28,145 bases of DNA. Source: UBA9676 sp036522155. Lineage in GTDB: Bacteria; Actinomycetota; Actinomycetes; Streptosporangiales; Streptosporangiaceae. Position 1 is the stretch's first letter. Every line of letters begins with the position of its first letter. This document shows positions 7,083 through 14,773 of the stretch, piece by piece. The stretch covers positions 1 to 28,145 of the forward strand of contig DATDGI010000176.1 in the NCBI GenBank assembly GCA_036522155.1, given 5' to 3'. The notes under the pieces were generated by a model, which had not been told where the DNA came from, did not search any database, and saw nothing but the letters and a program-made list of their open reading frames with translations. Both the position numbers and the translations under genes were made by a program.

Positions 7083-7196
7083 CACGGTCGGCTACGGCAA
7101 TAGGAGTCCCGGCTTGCCGCCGGGGGATGCCCAAGGTGGCTGGTGACCGCGGAACTACCCGGCAGGTGCCGGGTTCCCGGGCGCTGAGGTGTGGTG
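7083..7196 (+). promoter_or_regulatory. Structured leader upstream of moaA
   Basis: The 114 nt between the Cys-rich gene and moaA contain two strong hairpins. CCCGGC/GCCGGG lies at 7108-7124 with a 5-nt loop, and ACCCGGCA/TGCCGGGT at 7157-7174 is a perfect 8-bp repeat. The second ends about 12 nt before the GAGG ribosome site (7186-7189). The leader could be a cis-regulator of moaA, an mRNA-processing site or an attenuator. I could not match it to a known molybdenum-cofactor riboswitch. Confidence 0.4.
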
Positions 7197-8231
7197 ATGG
7201 CTATCGGTGTATTGCCACTGGCGGACACGCTGGCGCGGCCGCTGCGCGACCTGCGGATCTCGGTGACCGACCGCTGCCAGTTCCGCTGCACCTACTGCAT
7301 GCCGCGAGAGGTGTTCGGCCGGGACTTCGTGTTCCTGCCCCGCGAGCAACTGCTCACCTTCGAGGAGCTGACCCGGCTTGCCCAGGTCTTCACCGGCCTG
7401 GGCGTCCGCAAGCTGCGGCTGACCGGCGGCGAGCCGCTGCTGCGCCGCGACCTGGACAAGCTGGTGGCGATGCTGGCCGGTATCGGCGGCATCCAGGACA
7501 TCGCCCTCACGACCAACGGAGCGCTGCTAGCGGGCAAGGCTAAGGCGCTGGCGGCAGCGGGCCTGCGCCGGGTGACCGTCAGCCTGGACTCCCTCGACGA
7601 CACGGTGTTCATGGCCCTCAACGACGCCGGGTTCCCAGTCGCGCGGGTGCTGGAGGCCATTGCCGCGGCCGCCGGTGCTGGGCTGGTGCCGGTGAAGGTG
7701 AACATGGTGGTCAGGCGCGGGATGAACGAGCAGTCGATCCGGCCGATGGCAGCACATTTCCGGCACAGCGGGCACGTGCTGCGGTTCATCGAGTACATGG
7801 ACGTCGGCACGACCAACGGCTGGCGGCTCGATGATGTCGTCCCGGCCACGGAGATCATCTCCGAGATCGGCGGGCAATGGCCACTCCAACCCGTCGATCC
7901 CGCTTACCCCGGCGAAGTCGCCCGCCGCTACCGCTACCGTGACGGCGGCGGTGAGATCGGTGTGATCGCCTCGGTCACTCAGCCGTTTTGCCGCGGCTGC
8001 ACCAGGGCCCGGCTGTCGGCCGACGGCCAGCTCTACACCTGCCTGTTCGCCGGTGCCGGGCACGATCTGTGCGGCCCGCTGCGCGCAGGCGCCAGCGACC
8101 AGGAGCTACGCGAGCAGATCAGCGCGATCTGGACCCAGCGGACCGACCGCTACTCCGAGCAGCGCACCCGCCAGACCAGCCGCACCCAGCGCGTGAAGCC
8201 GAAGGTGGAGATGTCGCACATCGGCGGCTAG
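7197..8231 (+). CDS. moaA: GTP 3',8-cyclase MoaA
   Basis: A 344-aa radical SAM enzyme that starts molybdenum cofactor synthesis by converting GTP to 3',8-cyclo-dihydro-GTP. The N-terminal cluster cysteines are 27, 31 and 34 (CQFRCTYC), followed by LRLTGGEPLLRRDL. The C-terminal substrate cluster is CRGC, then 13 residues, then Cys (CTRARLSADGQLYTC). The chain ends in SHIGG, the essential terminal Gly-Gly of MoaA. The ATG at 7197 is preferred over GTGs at 7191 and 7194 because GAGG lies 7 nt upstream of it. No other moa gene is in the window. The 7Fe ferredoxin 80 bp downstream could supply electrons. Confidence 0.93.
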   Translation: MAIGVLPLADTLARPLRDLRISVTDRCQFRCTYCMPREVFGRDFVFLPREQLLTFEELTRLAQVFTGLGVRKLRLTGGEPLLRRDLDKLVAMLAGIGGIQDIALTTNGALLAGKAKALAAAGLRRVTVSLDSLDDTVFMALNDAGFPVARVLEAIAAAAGAGLVPVKVNMVVRRGMNEQSIRPMAAHFRHSGHVLRFIEYMDVGTTNGWRLDDVVPATEIISEIGGQWPLQPVDPAYPGEVARRYRYRDGGGEIGVIASVTQPFCRGCTRARLSADGQLYTCLFAGAGHDLCGPLRAGASDQELREQISAIWTQRTDRYSEQRTRQTSRTQRVKPKVEMSHIGG

Positions 8232-8311
8232 CAAGCCGCCCAGTCAGCAGACCAGACCGCCCGCGCAAACCCGCCGGGCGCAGAGGGCAGGTCACCGAGG
8301 GAGACGGAGCC

Positions 8312-8629
8312 GTGACATATGTGATCACCGAGCCGTGCATCGACGTCAAGGACAAGGGCTGCGTTGACGAGTGCCCGGTCGACTGCATCTACGAAGGCGA
8401 GCGGATGCTCTACATCCACCCCGACGAATGCGTCGACTGCGGCGCCTGCGAGCCGGTTTGCCCGGTGGAGGCGATCTTCTACGAAGACGACGTGCCCGAA
8501 CAATGGGCGCAGTTCACCGCCGAGAACGTCAGGTTCTTCGACCAGCTCGGCTCGCCCGGCGGCGCTTCCAAGACCGGCCCGCTGCCCTATGACACCGACT
8601 ATGTCGCCAGCTACGTCACCAGCCGCTGA
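8312..8629 (+). CDS. fdxA: 7Fe ferredoxin (FdxA type)
   Basis: A 105-aa protein from a GTG at 8312, preceded by GAGGGAGACGGAG. Cysteines lie at 9, 17, 21 and 25 (first set) and 40, 43, 46 and 50 (second set, CVDCGACEPVCP). The wide spacing between Cys9 and Cys17 is typical of 7Fe ferredoxins, which hold one 3Fe-4S and one 4Fe-4S cluster. The C-terminal extension (VPEQWAQFTAENVRFF) is also typical of actinobacterial FdxA. It is a soluble low-potential electron carrier. Lying after two radical-SAM genes, it is a plausible reductant for them; this is inference from position. Confidence 0.93.
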   Translation: MTYVITEPCIDVKDKGCVDECPVDCIYEGERMLYIHPDECVDCGACEPVCPVEAIFYEDDVPEQWAQFTAENVRFFDQLGSPGGASKTGPLPYDTDYVASYVTSR

Positions 8630-8680
8630 CGGCGTCGTGGCCAAGCCCACCGCGGCGCCAGGCAGCGTGCCCCGGAGCAG

Positions 8681-8953
8681 GTGACCGGCATGCGCTACCG
8701 GCTCGTGGTCCGGCTCACCGCGGCCGATGTTGGCCAGCGGGTCGTGATCCGCTGGCGCCGGCCCGGCCCAGATGACGGCGAGCAGATCGCCGACGTGCTG
8801 GGCATTCTCGAAGAATATGACGGCCATTCCTTCACGGTCCGCACCCGCGACGGGCAACTTGTCGTGATCCCCCGCACGCGCGCTCTCGCCGGGAAGGTCG
8901 TGCCACCGGCGCCGCCGCCTCGCCGACGGCGCAAAGGTCCCGAATCTTCTTGA
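8681..8953 (+). CDS. Stand-alone SH3-like domain, as at the N-terminus of Rv0428c-type GNATs
   Basis: A 90-aa protein starting with GTG at 8681 (GGAG 3 nt upstream) or ATG at 8690. The sequence VGQRVVIRWRR, then ADVLGILEEYDG, then TVRTRDGQLVVIP and KVVPPAPPP resembles the small beta-barrel that precedes the acetyltransferase domain in the Rv0428c/cg3035 family. Here the protein stops after a basic tail (RRRRKGPESS), and no GNAT domain follows in any nearby frame. It may be a remnant of a longer gene or a genuine single-domain protein. The family match is from recall of the motif and is moderately certain. Confidence 0.6.
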   Translation: MTGMRYRLVVRLTAADVGQRVVIRWRRPGPDDGEQIADVLGILEEYDGHSFTVRTRDGQLVVIPRTRALAGKVVPPAPPPRRRRKGPESS

Positions 8954-9083
8954 CACCAAGCGCATCCCATGCGAACTCCCGGTGCTCAGGCAGCGCGATC
9001 AAGACCATCAAGAGCAGGACCAAGGCGAGGACTACCGCGCCAGCCGCAGCACGTCCGTTCAGTCGCGCAGCACCCACAGGCAT
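8832..9083 (-). CDS. Possible small single-pass membrane protein
   Basis: An in-frame ATG at 9083 begins MPVGAARLNG. A 17-20-residue hydrophobic helix (AAGAVVLALVLLLMVLIALP) follows, then a short amphipathic segment ending near VKKIRDL. The start overlaps the end of the XRE-cupin gene by 24 nt, as in coupled genes. The last 40 or so codons run antisense to the SH3-like gene and look non-coding in style. The helix is convincing, but there is no clear ribosome site. Confidence 0.3.
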   Translation of the reverse strand: MPVGAARLNGRAAAGAVVLALVLLLMVLIALPEHREFAWDALGVKKIRDLCAVGEAAAPVARPSRRERACGGSRQVARRGCGP

Positions 9084-10201
9084 TGCGCGTCGCTCTCCCC
9101 GACGTTGCGCCACGCGTCGATGCCGCGCCGGGAGGCGAGCAGCGTCTCGCCGCGGCGAAGGACCGGCCGGCCCGATCCGAGCATCACCTGGACGAGGCCG
9201 CTGACCACCCCGACGAGCTCGGTGCCCTTGTGGGTGAACGGGACCTCGACGGTCGCCGATCGCGGCAATGAGACGAGGTAGGCCCGCATGCCCGCCTCGG
9301 CATCGTCGAGCAACGGGAGGACCGAGCCCGCGCGCTCATCGGTGCTGCCGTGCCGCCTGCCAATCCGGTAGTCGGGTGTGACCTCGCCGCCGAGCAGTTC
9401 GTCGAGGGTGATGTTGAGGCGCCCGGCCAGCGCGAACAGCGTCTCGAGCGAGAGCCCCCGCTCTCCCCGCTCCACCTGCGAGATGGCGCTCGGGGAGACC
9501 CCGGCGAGGCGGGCGAGATCGCTCTGGCTCAGTTCCCGGCGCAGCCGGTAAGCGCGCAACGCCGCACCGACGCGCGCCACCGCCTGAGCCGGCTCCAGCC
9601 GCAGCGTCCCGTCCTGGACGGAATAGCGGAATAGCTGGCCCTGGGCTCCCGGCGGGCGCCCCTCGGCCTTGCTGATGCGAACGCGGCTATCGCTGACGAC
9701 GATGACGCACTGGGTGATCTGCTCGATCTCGCGGTGCAGGGTCCGGTATTGACTCGCCCCCGGCACCGACCAGTACGCGATGGCGCCCAGGTCGAGCAGC
9801 ATCGGGCAGCAGCGACCGAAGAAGTCGCTCGCGGTGCGCATCCCCCAGCGGCTCGCCAGCGGCTCCAGCGAGTCGAACAGCAGCAGCGGGCGGCGCGCCC
9901 GGGCGCAGAACTGGCGTACCGCCTCGAGCAATCCGCGCGGGCTGGTGTTCGGCGTCCCGGTCCGCGCGTCGAGGATCTCCATCCACGGCCACCGCGCCGT
10001 CACCTTGCCGGGGTCGCTCGAGACGACCACGTACCCCGTCCTGCCAAAGTCCTCGCGGCGCTGCGCGATGGCGTCGTAGAAGAGCCCCTGGGATGAGACC
10101 TCGCTGCCCTCCCACACCCAGACGACGTTGTCACCCCAGTAGAGGCCGTCGAGCGCGCGGTCGAGTTCGGCGACCCCCGTGGCGGCAGACTCATTAGCCA
10201 T
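9059..10201 (-). CDS. RecA/KaiC-like domain fused to XRE HTH and cupin
   Basis: A 380-aa regulator with three parts. Residues 1-200 resemble a KaiC/RecA-like fold: the opening VAELDRALDGLYWGDNVV matches the start of KaiC-type domains, and RRPLLLFDSLEPL (103-115) looks like a Walker B strand. The expected Walker A GxxGxGK(T/S) is absent, replaced by WEGSEVSSQG, so nucleotide hydrolysis is doubtful. Residues 210-270 are an XRE HTH (LSQSDLARLAGVSPSAISQV). Residues 300-378 are a cupin (VEVPFTHKGTELVGVVSG, ending CLWVL), a likely ligand sensor as in PuuR-like regulators. A 15-bp palindrome lies 37 bp upstream. It is divergent from the stress protein gene and nitrogen module A, which it probably controls. 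Confidence 0.85.
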   Translation of the reverse strand: MANESAATGVAELDRALDGLYWGDNVVWVWEGSEVSSQGLFYDAIAQRREDFGRTGYVVVSSDPGKVTARWPWMEILDARTGTPNTSPRGLLEAVRQFCARARRPLLLFDSLEPLASRWGMRTASDFFGRCCPMLLDLGAIAYWSVPGASQYRTLHREIEQITQCVIVVSDSRVRISKAEGRPPGAQGQLFRYSVQDGTLRLEPAQAVARVGAALRAYRLRRELSQSDLARLAGVSPSAISQVERGERGLSLETLFALAGRLNITLDELLGGEVTPDYRIGRRHGSTDERAGSVLPLLDDAEAGMRAYLVSLPRSATVEVPFTHKGTELVGVVSGLVQVMLGSGRPVLRRGETLLASRRGIDAWRNVGESDAQCLWVLRD

Positions 10202-10237
10202 GCTTCAAAGCCTAGGTCAAACAGGAAGCCACAGACC

Positions 10238-10252
10238 AGTCGTGGCACGACT
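10238..10252. promoter_or_regulatory. 15-bp palindrome upstream of XRE-cupin gene
   Basis: AGTCGTG-G-CACGACT is a perfect inverted repeat in the 217-bp gap between the XRE-cupin gene and the divergent stress protein gene. The rest of the gap is locally AT-rich at about 10300-10350, where promoters probably lie. Autoregulation by the XRE protein is a reasonable guess. The TCGTG half-site recurs near both glutamine synthetase genes. Confidence 0.5.
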
Positions 10253-10418
10253 CCTGTCGGCACCAAGACACCGCACGGCCGCGGGGACAGCGCCGGAAGC
10301 TATACAGCATTGCTATCAAGAAATACTTAGTCTTGCTCAAATGCTTTACCGTGAGGTCAGGTCAGGAGCTTCCGCCCGGCGCCCGACAGGGCCGGGCGGT
10401 AGGAGTAAGGAGCGTCTC

Positions 10419-11000
10419 ATGAGGACCTTCGGAGACAGCGTGCCGGTGAGCGACACCGTGGCGGCGAACGGCACAGACACGCAGGCGCAGCAGATATTCC
10501 GGCGGGTGCTGGTGCCCGTCGAAGATGCGAGCCAGGTGGAGCACGTGGTGGAGCTGGCGCGCCAGGCCGGCGCGAGCGAGGCCCGCGTCCTGCACCTCAA
10601 CCTGCACGAGAACATCGGCGGCCGGCGCTTCGCACTCGAGACGGAGCCCGTGGCCTCCGGCGTCGTCGAGGCCGCCGTCCTCGAGCTTTCCATGGCAGGC
10701 ATCGGAGCCTCGGGCCACGTTCGCCGCGCCCTGGTCGACAAGGCCGCCGAGGCGATCGTCGCCGAGGCCGCCGAGTGGGGGGCGGACCTGATCGTGCTCG
10801 GCGTGCCACGCCGGCGCGAGCTCGCGACGCGCCTGCTCGGCAGCGTGACGCTCCGCGTGCTCCTGCACGCGCCCTGCCCGGTCCTCGTGGCCTCCGCAGC
10901 GGGCAGCGATCGCCTTCACCACGTTGAGAAGAGCGCCACGCCGGTCACCACCCCCGCCCGGCGCCGCAGTGATGACCTCAGCACGACCCCCATGCGCTGA
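10419..11000 (+). CDS. Universal stress protein (UspA domain)
   Basis: A 193-aa protein with ATG at 10419 and AAGGAG at 10407-10412. After a 30-residue lead comes a UspA fold: RRVLVPVEDASQVEHVVELA, then a C-terminal core DLIVLGVPRRRELATRLLGSVTLRVL. The ATP-binding pattern G-x2-G-x9-G-S has Arg at the second Gly (G-VP-R), as in the stress protein at 19407, so nucleotide binding is uncertain. The polar C-terminal tail is low complexity. Usp proteins modulate stress and dormancy responses. It is divergent from the XRE-cupin regulator and precedes nitrogen module A. Confidence 0.85.
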   Translation: MRTFGDSVPVSDTVAANGTDTQAQQIFRRVLVPVEDASQVEHVVELARQAGASEARVLHLNLHENIGGRRFALETEPVASGVVEAAVLELSMAGIGASGHVRRALVDKAAEAIVAEAAEWGADLIVLGVPRRRELATRLLGSVTLRVLLHAPCPVLVASAAGSDRLHHVEKSATPVTTPARRRSDDLSTTPMR

Positions 11001-11224
11001 CCGGCACGCCGGAGCCCGCCCCGCGAGCGGCCCACCGCCTCATCGGCGGTGACCACGACCGGGGCGGCCTGCGTGCCCGCTGCCCTGGATGCAGTTCCCT
11101 CTTTTACGGGCGTCCGCAGACCAGGAGCAGACGAAATCGGCGCGCTTCAGCCCCCTATACGGCGACGGGCTGCGCCCAGCCTTGCCGTGTCCCAAACCGG
11201 GCCGGCCGTGTTAGCCTCCTCGCA

Positions 11225-11249
11225 ACCAGGCGCTGGTCACGCGTGATCA
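11225..11249 (+). promoter_or_regulatory. Cluster of small palindromes before module A
   Basis: The 268-bp gap at 11001-11268 is otherwise featureless to me. Close to the amidotransferase start it holds ACCAG-GCG-CTGGT (hairpin), the 10-bp palindrome TCACGCGTGA (11237-11246) and an overlapping TGATCA. They may form an operator or an mRNA structure just upstream of the start codon. Confidence 0.35.
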
Positions 11250-11268
11250 CAGGACGGGACGTAGGCGG

Positions 11269-12168
11269 ATGTGCGGGATCGCCGGGCTGCAGCTGAAGAA
11301 TCCGGGCCTGTATCCGCGGCTCGGTGAGCTGGTTGTCCCGATGCTCGACGTGCTCGCCTCGCGCGGGCCGGACTCGACCGGGGTGGCGGTCTACCGTCAT
11401 GACGTGCCGCCGGGAGAGCAGAAGTATTCCCTGTGCGCACCTACGCCTGGCTACGACTGGGCCGGTTATGTCTCCGCACTGGAGGCCGCGGCTGGGGTGG
11501 TGCCAGTGGAGTTCCGCCCGCAGGGCCGCGACGGGGTGATAGTGACCTCGATCGGCCCGGAGCGCGGACCTGAGCTGCTGGCCGGTATCGATCCGTCCGT
11601 CCGGCTCTTCGGCTACGGCACCGCCATCGAGGTGTACAAGGATGTCGGCCCGGCGGCCGAGGTGTGCGCCCGCTACGGCGTCGAGGGCATGGGCGGCTAT
11701 CAAGCGATCGGCCACACCAGGATGGCGACCGAGTCGGCGGTCACCACCGAGCACTCGCATCCGTTCGCGGTCTCACCCGATCTGGCGCTGGTGCACAACG
11801 GGTCGTTCTCGAACTACGCGAGCGTGCGCAGGCGGCTCGCCGCCAACGGCGTCCGCTTCGACACCGACAACGATTCCGAGGTGGCCGCGCGCTACATCGC
11901 CAGGGAGATGGCCGCTGGCGCGGATCTCACGGACGCGCTGCGCGGCGTCATGAAGGTGTTCGACGGCTTCTTCACTCTGCTGGTGGCCGCCGAGCAGTCG
12001 CTCGCGATCGTGCGCGACTCGTTTGCGTGCAAGCCGATGGTGGTGGCCGAGACGGCCGACTACGTCGCGGTGGCGTCGGAATACGTTGCCCTCGCCGACC
12101 TTCCCGGAGTGGACAAGGCGGATGTGTTCGAGCCGATGCCTGAGGAGATCTACACGTGGCAGGCGTAA
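11269..12168 (+). CDS. Class II glutamine amidotransferase subunit (GlxB/MgsA-like), module A
   Basis: A 299-aa Ntn-type amidotransferase. MCGIAGL places the catalytic Cys at position 2, exposed when Met is removed. RGPDSTG, IGHTRMATES, LVHNGSFSNY and DNDSEVAARYI are the other active-site motifs. The domain releases ammonia from glutamine or a gamma-glutamyl amide. The length and the downstream GXGXG and GltB-like genes match the three-subunit GlxBCD/MgsABC arrangement, in which the parts of glutamate synthase are split. The stop lies 12 nt past the start of the next gene, so the genes are translationally coupled. The true substrate (glutamine or an N-alkyl glutamine) cannot be read from the sequence. 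Confidence 0.88.
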   Translation: MCGIAGLQLKNPGLYPRLGELVVPMLDVLASRGPDSTGVAVYRHDVPPGEQKYSLCAPTPGYDWAGYVSALEAAAGVVPVEFRPQGRDGVIVTSIGPERGPELLAGIDPSVRLFGYGTAIEVYKDVGPAAEVCARYGVEGMGGYQAIGHTRMATESAVTTEHSHPFAVSPDLALVHNGSFSNYASVRRRLAANGVRFDTDNDSEVAARYIAREMAAGADLTDALRGVMKVFDGFFTLLVAAEQSLAIVRDSFACKPMVVAETADYVAVASEYVALADLPGVDKADVFEPMPEEIYTWQA

Positions 12169-12848
12169 CGGCGGTCGAGCTCAGCTGCGCAGAGCTGCCG
12201 GTCCGCGAGGTGAACGCGGCGCTGCGCGGCCTGCCGGACGGCAGCGTCGTCCGCATCGCCGAGCCGCGCGGGCGGCACAACCTTGCCGTCGGCCTGACCG
12301 GCCGCCTCGACATCACCATCGCGGGAAACGCCGGGTACTACGTGGCGGGCCTGTGCGATGGGCCGGATGTCACCGTCGAAGGCTTCGTGGGCTGGTCGGT
12401 GGGCGAGAACCTGATGTCCGGGACGGTGCGGGTGCACGGCAACGCCTCCGAATGCGCTGGCGCCTCAGCGCGTGGCGGCCTCATCGTGATCGACGGGGAC
12501 GCGTCGTCCAGGGCAGGGATCTCCCTGAAGGGCGGCGCGATCGCCATCGCCGGTGACACCGGGCATATGAGCGGGTTCATGGCCCAGGCCGGGATCATCC
12601 TGATCGGCGGTGACGCAGCCGATTCGCTGGGGGACTCGCTCTACGAAGCCGTGATCTACGTTGGCGGGAAGATCCGGTCGCTGGGCGCCGACGCACGGGT
12701 TGAGGAACTCGGCACGGACGATGTGCGGCGGGTGCGGGAGCTGGTGCTCGCTGCCGGTTTCGGGCACGTGTCCGCCGAGGACGTGACCAAGGTCGCTTCC
12801 GCCAAGAACCTGTATAACTTCGACGCGTTGAAGGATCAGAAGTACTGA
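12156..12848 (+). CDS. GXGXG beta-helix subunit (GlxC/MgsB, GltB3-like), module A
   Basis: A 230-aa protein with a GTG start inside the end of the amidotransferase gene. From about residue 60 it is a series of short repeats with G-x2-G or G-x3-G turns (GNAGYYVAGLCDGPDVTVEG, VGWSVGENLMSGTVRVHGNA, GDTGHMSGFMAQAG, GGDAADSLGDSLYEAVIYVG), the right-handed beta-helix of the glutamate synthase C-terminal domain and of FwdC. It has no known catalysis and probably scaffolds the amidotransferase and FMN subunits. The TGA overlaps the next ATG by one base (TGATG). Confidence 0.88.
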   Translation: MAGVTAVELSCAELPVREVNAALRGLPDGSVVRIAEPRGRHNLAVGLTGRLDITIAGNAGYYVAGLCDGPDVTVEGFVGWSVGENLMSGTVRVHGNASECAGASARGGLIVIDGDASSRAGISLKGGAIAIAGDTGHMSGFMAQAGIILIGGDAADSLGDSLYEAVIYVGGKIRSLGADARVEELGTDDVRRVRELVLAAGFGHVSAEDVTKVASAKNLYNFDALKDQKY

Positions 12849-14275
12849 TGGCGCCAGAGCTGCCTGAGCCGCCCCAGCCGCCCGGTGCTGCCGCCGGGGC
12901 GAGGCCGGCCACGGCCAATGGGCGTGCGCTGCCGTGGACCGGCACCGAGCCGAGCTACAGCTTCCCGCCCGAGGTGATCGGCCAGGTCCACGAGATGGCC
13001 GAGGCCGGCAGGTACGAGATCCGCGGGTGGGGTGCCAAGAGGCGGATGCCGACGTTCGACGACCTCGTGTTCCTGACCGCCTCGCTGTCCCGGTATCCGC
13101 TGGAGGGCTACCGGGAGCGCTGCGACACCACCACCGTGCTCGGTACCCGGGCCGCGAGCCGCCCGCTTGAGCTGGCGATCCCGATCACGATCGCAGGGAT
13201 GAGCTTCGGGGCCCTGTCCGCCCATGCCAAGGAGGCGCTGGGCCGGGCGGCCACGGCGGTGGGCACCTCCACCACGACCGGCGACGGCGGCATGACACCT
13301 GAGGAGCGCAGGGCGTCGCGGCTGCTGGTCTACCAGTGCCTGCCCTCCCGGTATGGGTTCAACCTGCACGACCTGCAGGCCGCGGACGCCATCGAGGTCG
13401 TGATCGGGCAGGGCGCCAAGCCAGGTGGCGGGGGCATGCTGCTGGGCCAGAAGGTCAGCGACCGGGTGGCGGCCATGCGGACGCTGCCGCCGGGTATTGA
13501 CCAGCGATCCGCGTCGCGGCACCCGGACTGGACTGGTCCTGACGACCTGCGCATCAAGATCGAGGAGCTGCGTGAGGCTACCGGCTGGGAGAAACCGGTC
13601 TATGTCAAGCTCGGCGCGACCCGGGTCGAGCACGATGTCAAGCTGGCCGTCGCCGCAGGAGCCGACGTCGTGGTGGTGGATGGGATGCAGGGCGGGACCG
13701 GGGCAACGCAGACCGTCTTCATCGAGCACGCCGGGATCCCGACCCTGCCCGCCGTGCGCATCGCCGCCGAAGCGCTACGGGACATCGGCAAGCAAGACGA
13801 AGTGCAGCTCGTGGTGTCCGGCGGGATCCGTTCCGGCGCCGACGTGGCGAAGGCGCTGGCGCTGGGCGCCGATGCGGTCTCGATCGGCGTGCCCGCGCTG
13901 CTCGCGCTCGGCTGCAACCGGCCGGCCTACCGCGCTGGCGGGCGGGACCACGACGCCACCGCTGGCTACGCGGCGATCGGCACCGCGCCCGGATACTGCC
14001 ACCACTGCCACACCGGCCTGTGCCCGGTGGGCGTGACGACCCAGGATCCCGAGCTTGAGCGCCGTCTGGACCCGGAAGTCGGCGCGCTGTGGGTGACGAA
14101 CTACCTGAAGGCGCTAACCATGGAACTCACCGCGCTCGCCCGGGCCTGCGGCAAGTCCAACGTCCACCACCTCGAGCCCGATGACCTGGTGGCGCTGACC
14201 ATCGAGGCCGCGGCCATGGCGCGGGTCCCGCTGGCAGGCACCGACTGGATCCCCGGGCAACGCGACGGCGACTAA
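12848..14275 (+). CDS. FMN/Fe-S glutamate synthase-like subunit (GlxD/MgsC, GltB2-like), module A
   Basis: A 475-aa TIM-barrel enzyme of the GltB central-domain family. ITIAGMSFGALSAHAKEALG, TTGDGGMTPEER, HPDWTGPDDLRIKIEELR, VVVDGMQGGTGAT and SGGIRSGADVAKALALGADA line the FMN and 2-iminoglutarate site. Cys384, Cys387 and Cys392 (CHHCHTGLCPVGVTTQ) are placed for an iron-sulfur cluster, probably 3Fe-4S as in glutamate synthase. In MgsC this subunit makes N-methylglutamate. In a GltB reading it would make glutamate from 2-oxoglutarate and channelled ammonia. It is about half-identical by eye to the module B copy, so the two are old paralogues. Confidence 0.9.
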   Translation: MAPELPEPPQPPGAAAGARPATANGRALPWTGTEPSYSFPPEVIGQVHEMAEAGRYEIRGWGAKRRMPTFDDLVFLTASLSRYPLEGYRERCDTTTVLGTRAASRPLELAIPITIAGMSFGALSAHAKEALGRAATAVGTSTTTGDGGMTPEERRASRLLVYQCLPSRYGFNLHDLQAADAIEVVIGQGAKPGGGGMLLGQKVSDRVAAMRTLPPGIDQRSASRHPDWTGPDDLRIKIEELREATGWEKPVYVKLGATRVEHDVKLAVAAGADVVVVDGMQGGTGATQTVFIEHAGIPTLPAVRIAAEALRDIGKQDEVQLVVSGGIRSGADVAKALALGADAVSIGVPALLALGCNRPAYRAGGRDHDATAGYAAIGTAPGYCHHCHTGLCPVGVTTQDPELERRLDPEVGALWVTNYLKALTMELTALARACGKSNVHHLEPDDLVALTIEAAAMARVPLAGTDWIPGQRDGD

Positions 14276-14276
14276 G

Positions 14277-14297
14277 CCGGCCGGCGGAACGGGCCGG
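14277..14297 (+). terminator. Weak hairpin after module A synthase genes
   Basis: CCGGCC (14277-14282) and GGCCGG (14292-14297) can pair across a 9-nt loop just after the GltB-like stop. There is no U-tract. It could be a partial terminator or processing site before the stress protein gene. Confidence 0.25.
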
Positions 14298-14338
14298 TCA
14301 CGATCTAACCGCAAGGACTATCAGAGAAGAGGAATGCG

Positions 14339-14755
14339 ATGTACGAGAGACTGCTGGTCGCCGTGGATCACTCGGAGGTCTCCGCCCGCGTGCTCGCTGC
14401 GGCCAAGGATCTGGCCTCCTTGTCCAAAGGCAAGGTGTGGGTGCTGCACCTGAGAGAGCGGGAGATCATCGCCCAGATGGGCCAGGTGCCGAGCGAGTCC
14501 GACCAGGCGGCGCATCAGGCGGTCAATGACGGGGTCGACGCGCTGAAACAGGCCGGAATAGACGCCGAGGGCGAGGTGCGCGAGACCACATTCGGGCATG
14601 CTGCGCGTGAGATCATCGCCGACGCCAAGGAGCACGACGCTGGCGTCATCATCATGGGATCCAGAGGCAGGAGCGACTTGGCCGGGGCCTTGCTCGGCAG
14701 CACCGCGCACAAGGTGATCCACCTGACTGACCGGCCGGTACTGGTGGTCCGCTGA
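14339..14755 (+). CDS. Universal stress protein, ATP-binding type
   Basis: A 138-aa single UspA domain. MYERLLVAVDHSEVSARVLA gives the N-terminal strand and Asp. GSRGRSDLAGALLGSTAHKV matches the full G-x2-G-x9-G-S nucleotide-binding motif, so this copy probably binds ATP. Its length is that of a classic UspA. It sits 64 bp after the synthase genes and 19 bp before the class I amidotransferase, inside a block of nitrogen genes, which is an unusual setting. AGAAGAGGAA upstream contains a usable ribosome site (GAGGAA). Confidence 0.93.
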   Translation: MYERLLVAVDHSEVSARVLAAAKDLASLSKGKVWVLHLREREIIAQMGQVPSESDQAAHQAVNDGVDALKQAGIDAEGEVRETTFGHAAREIIADAKEHDAGVIIMGSRGRSDLAGALLGSTAHKVIHLTDRPVLVVR

Positions 14756-14773
14756 CGCGGCGGGGGGCCGCAC

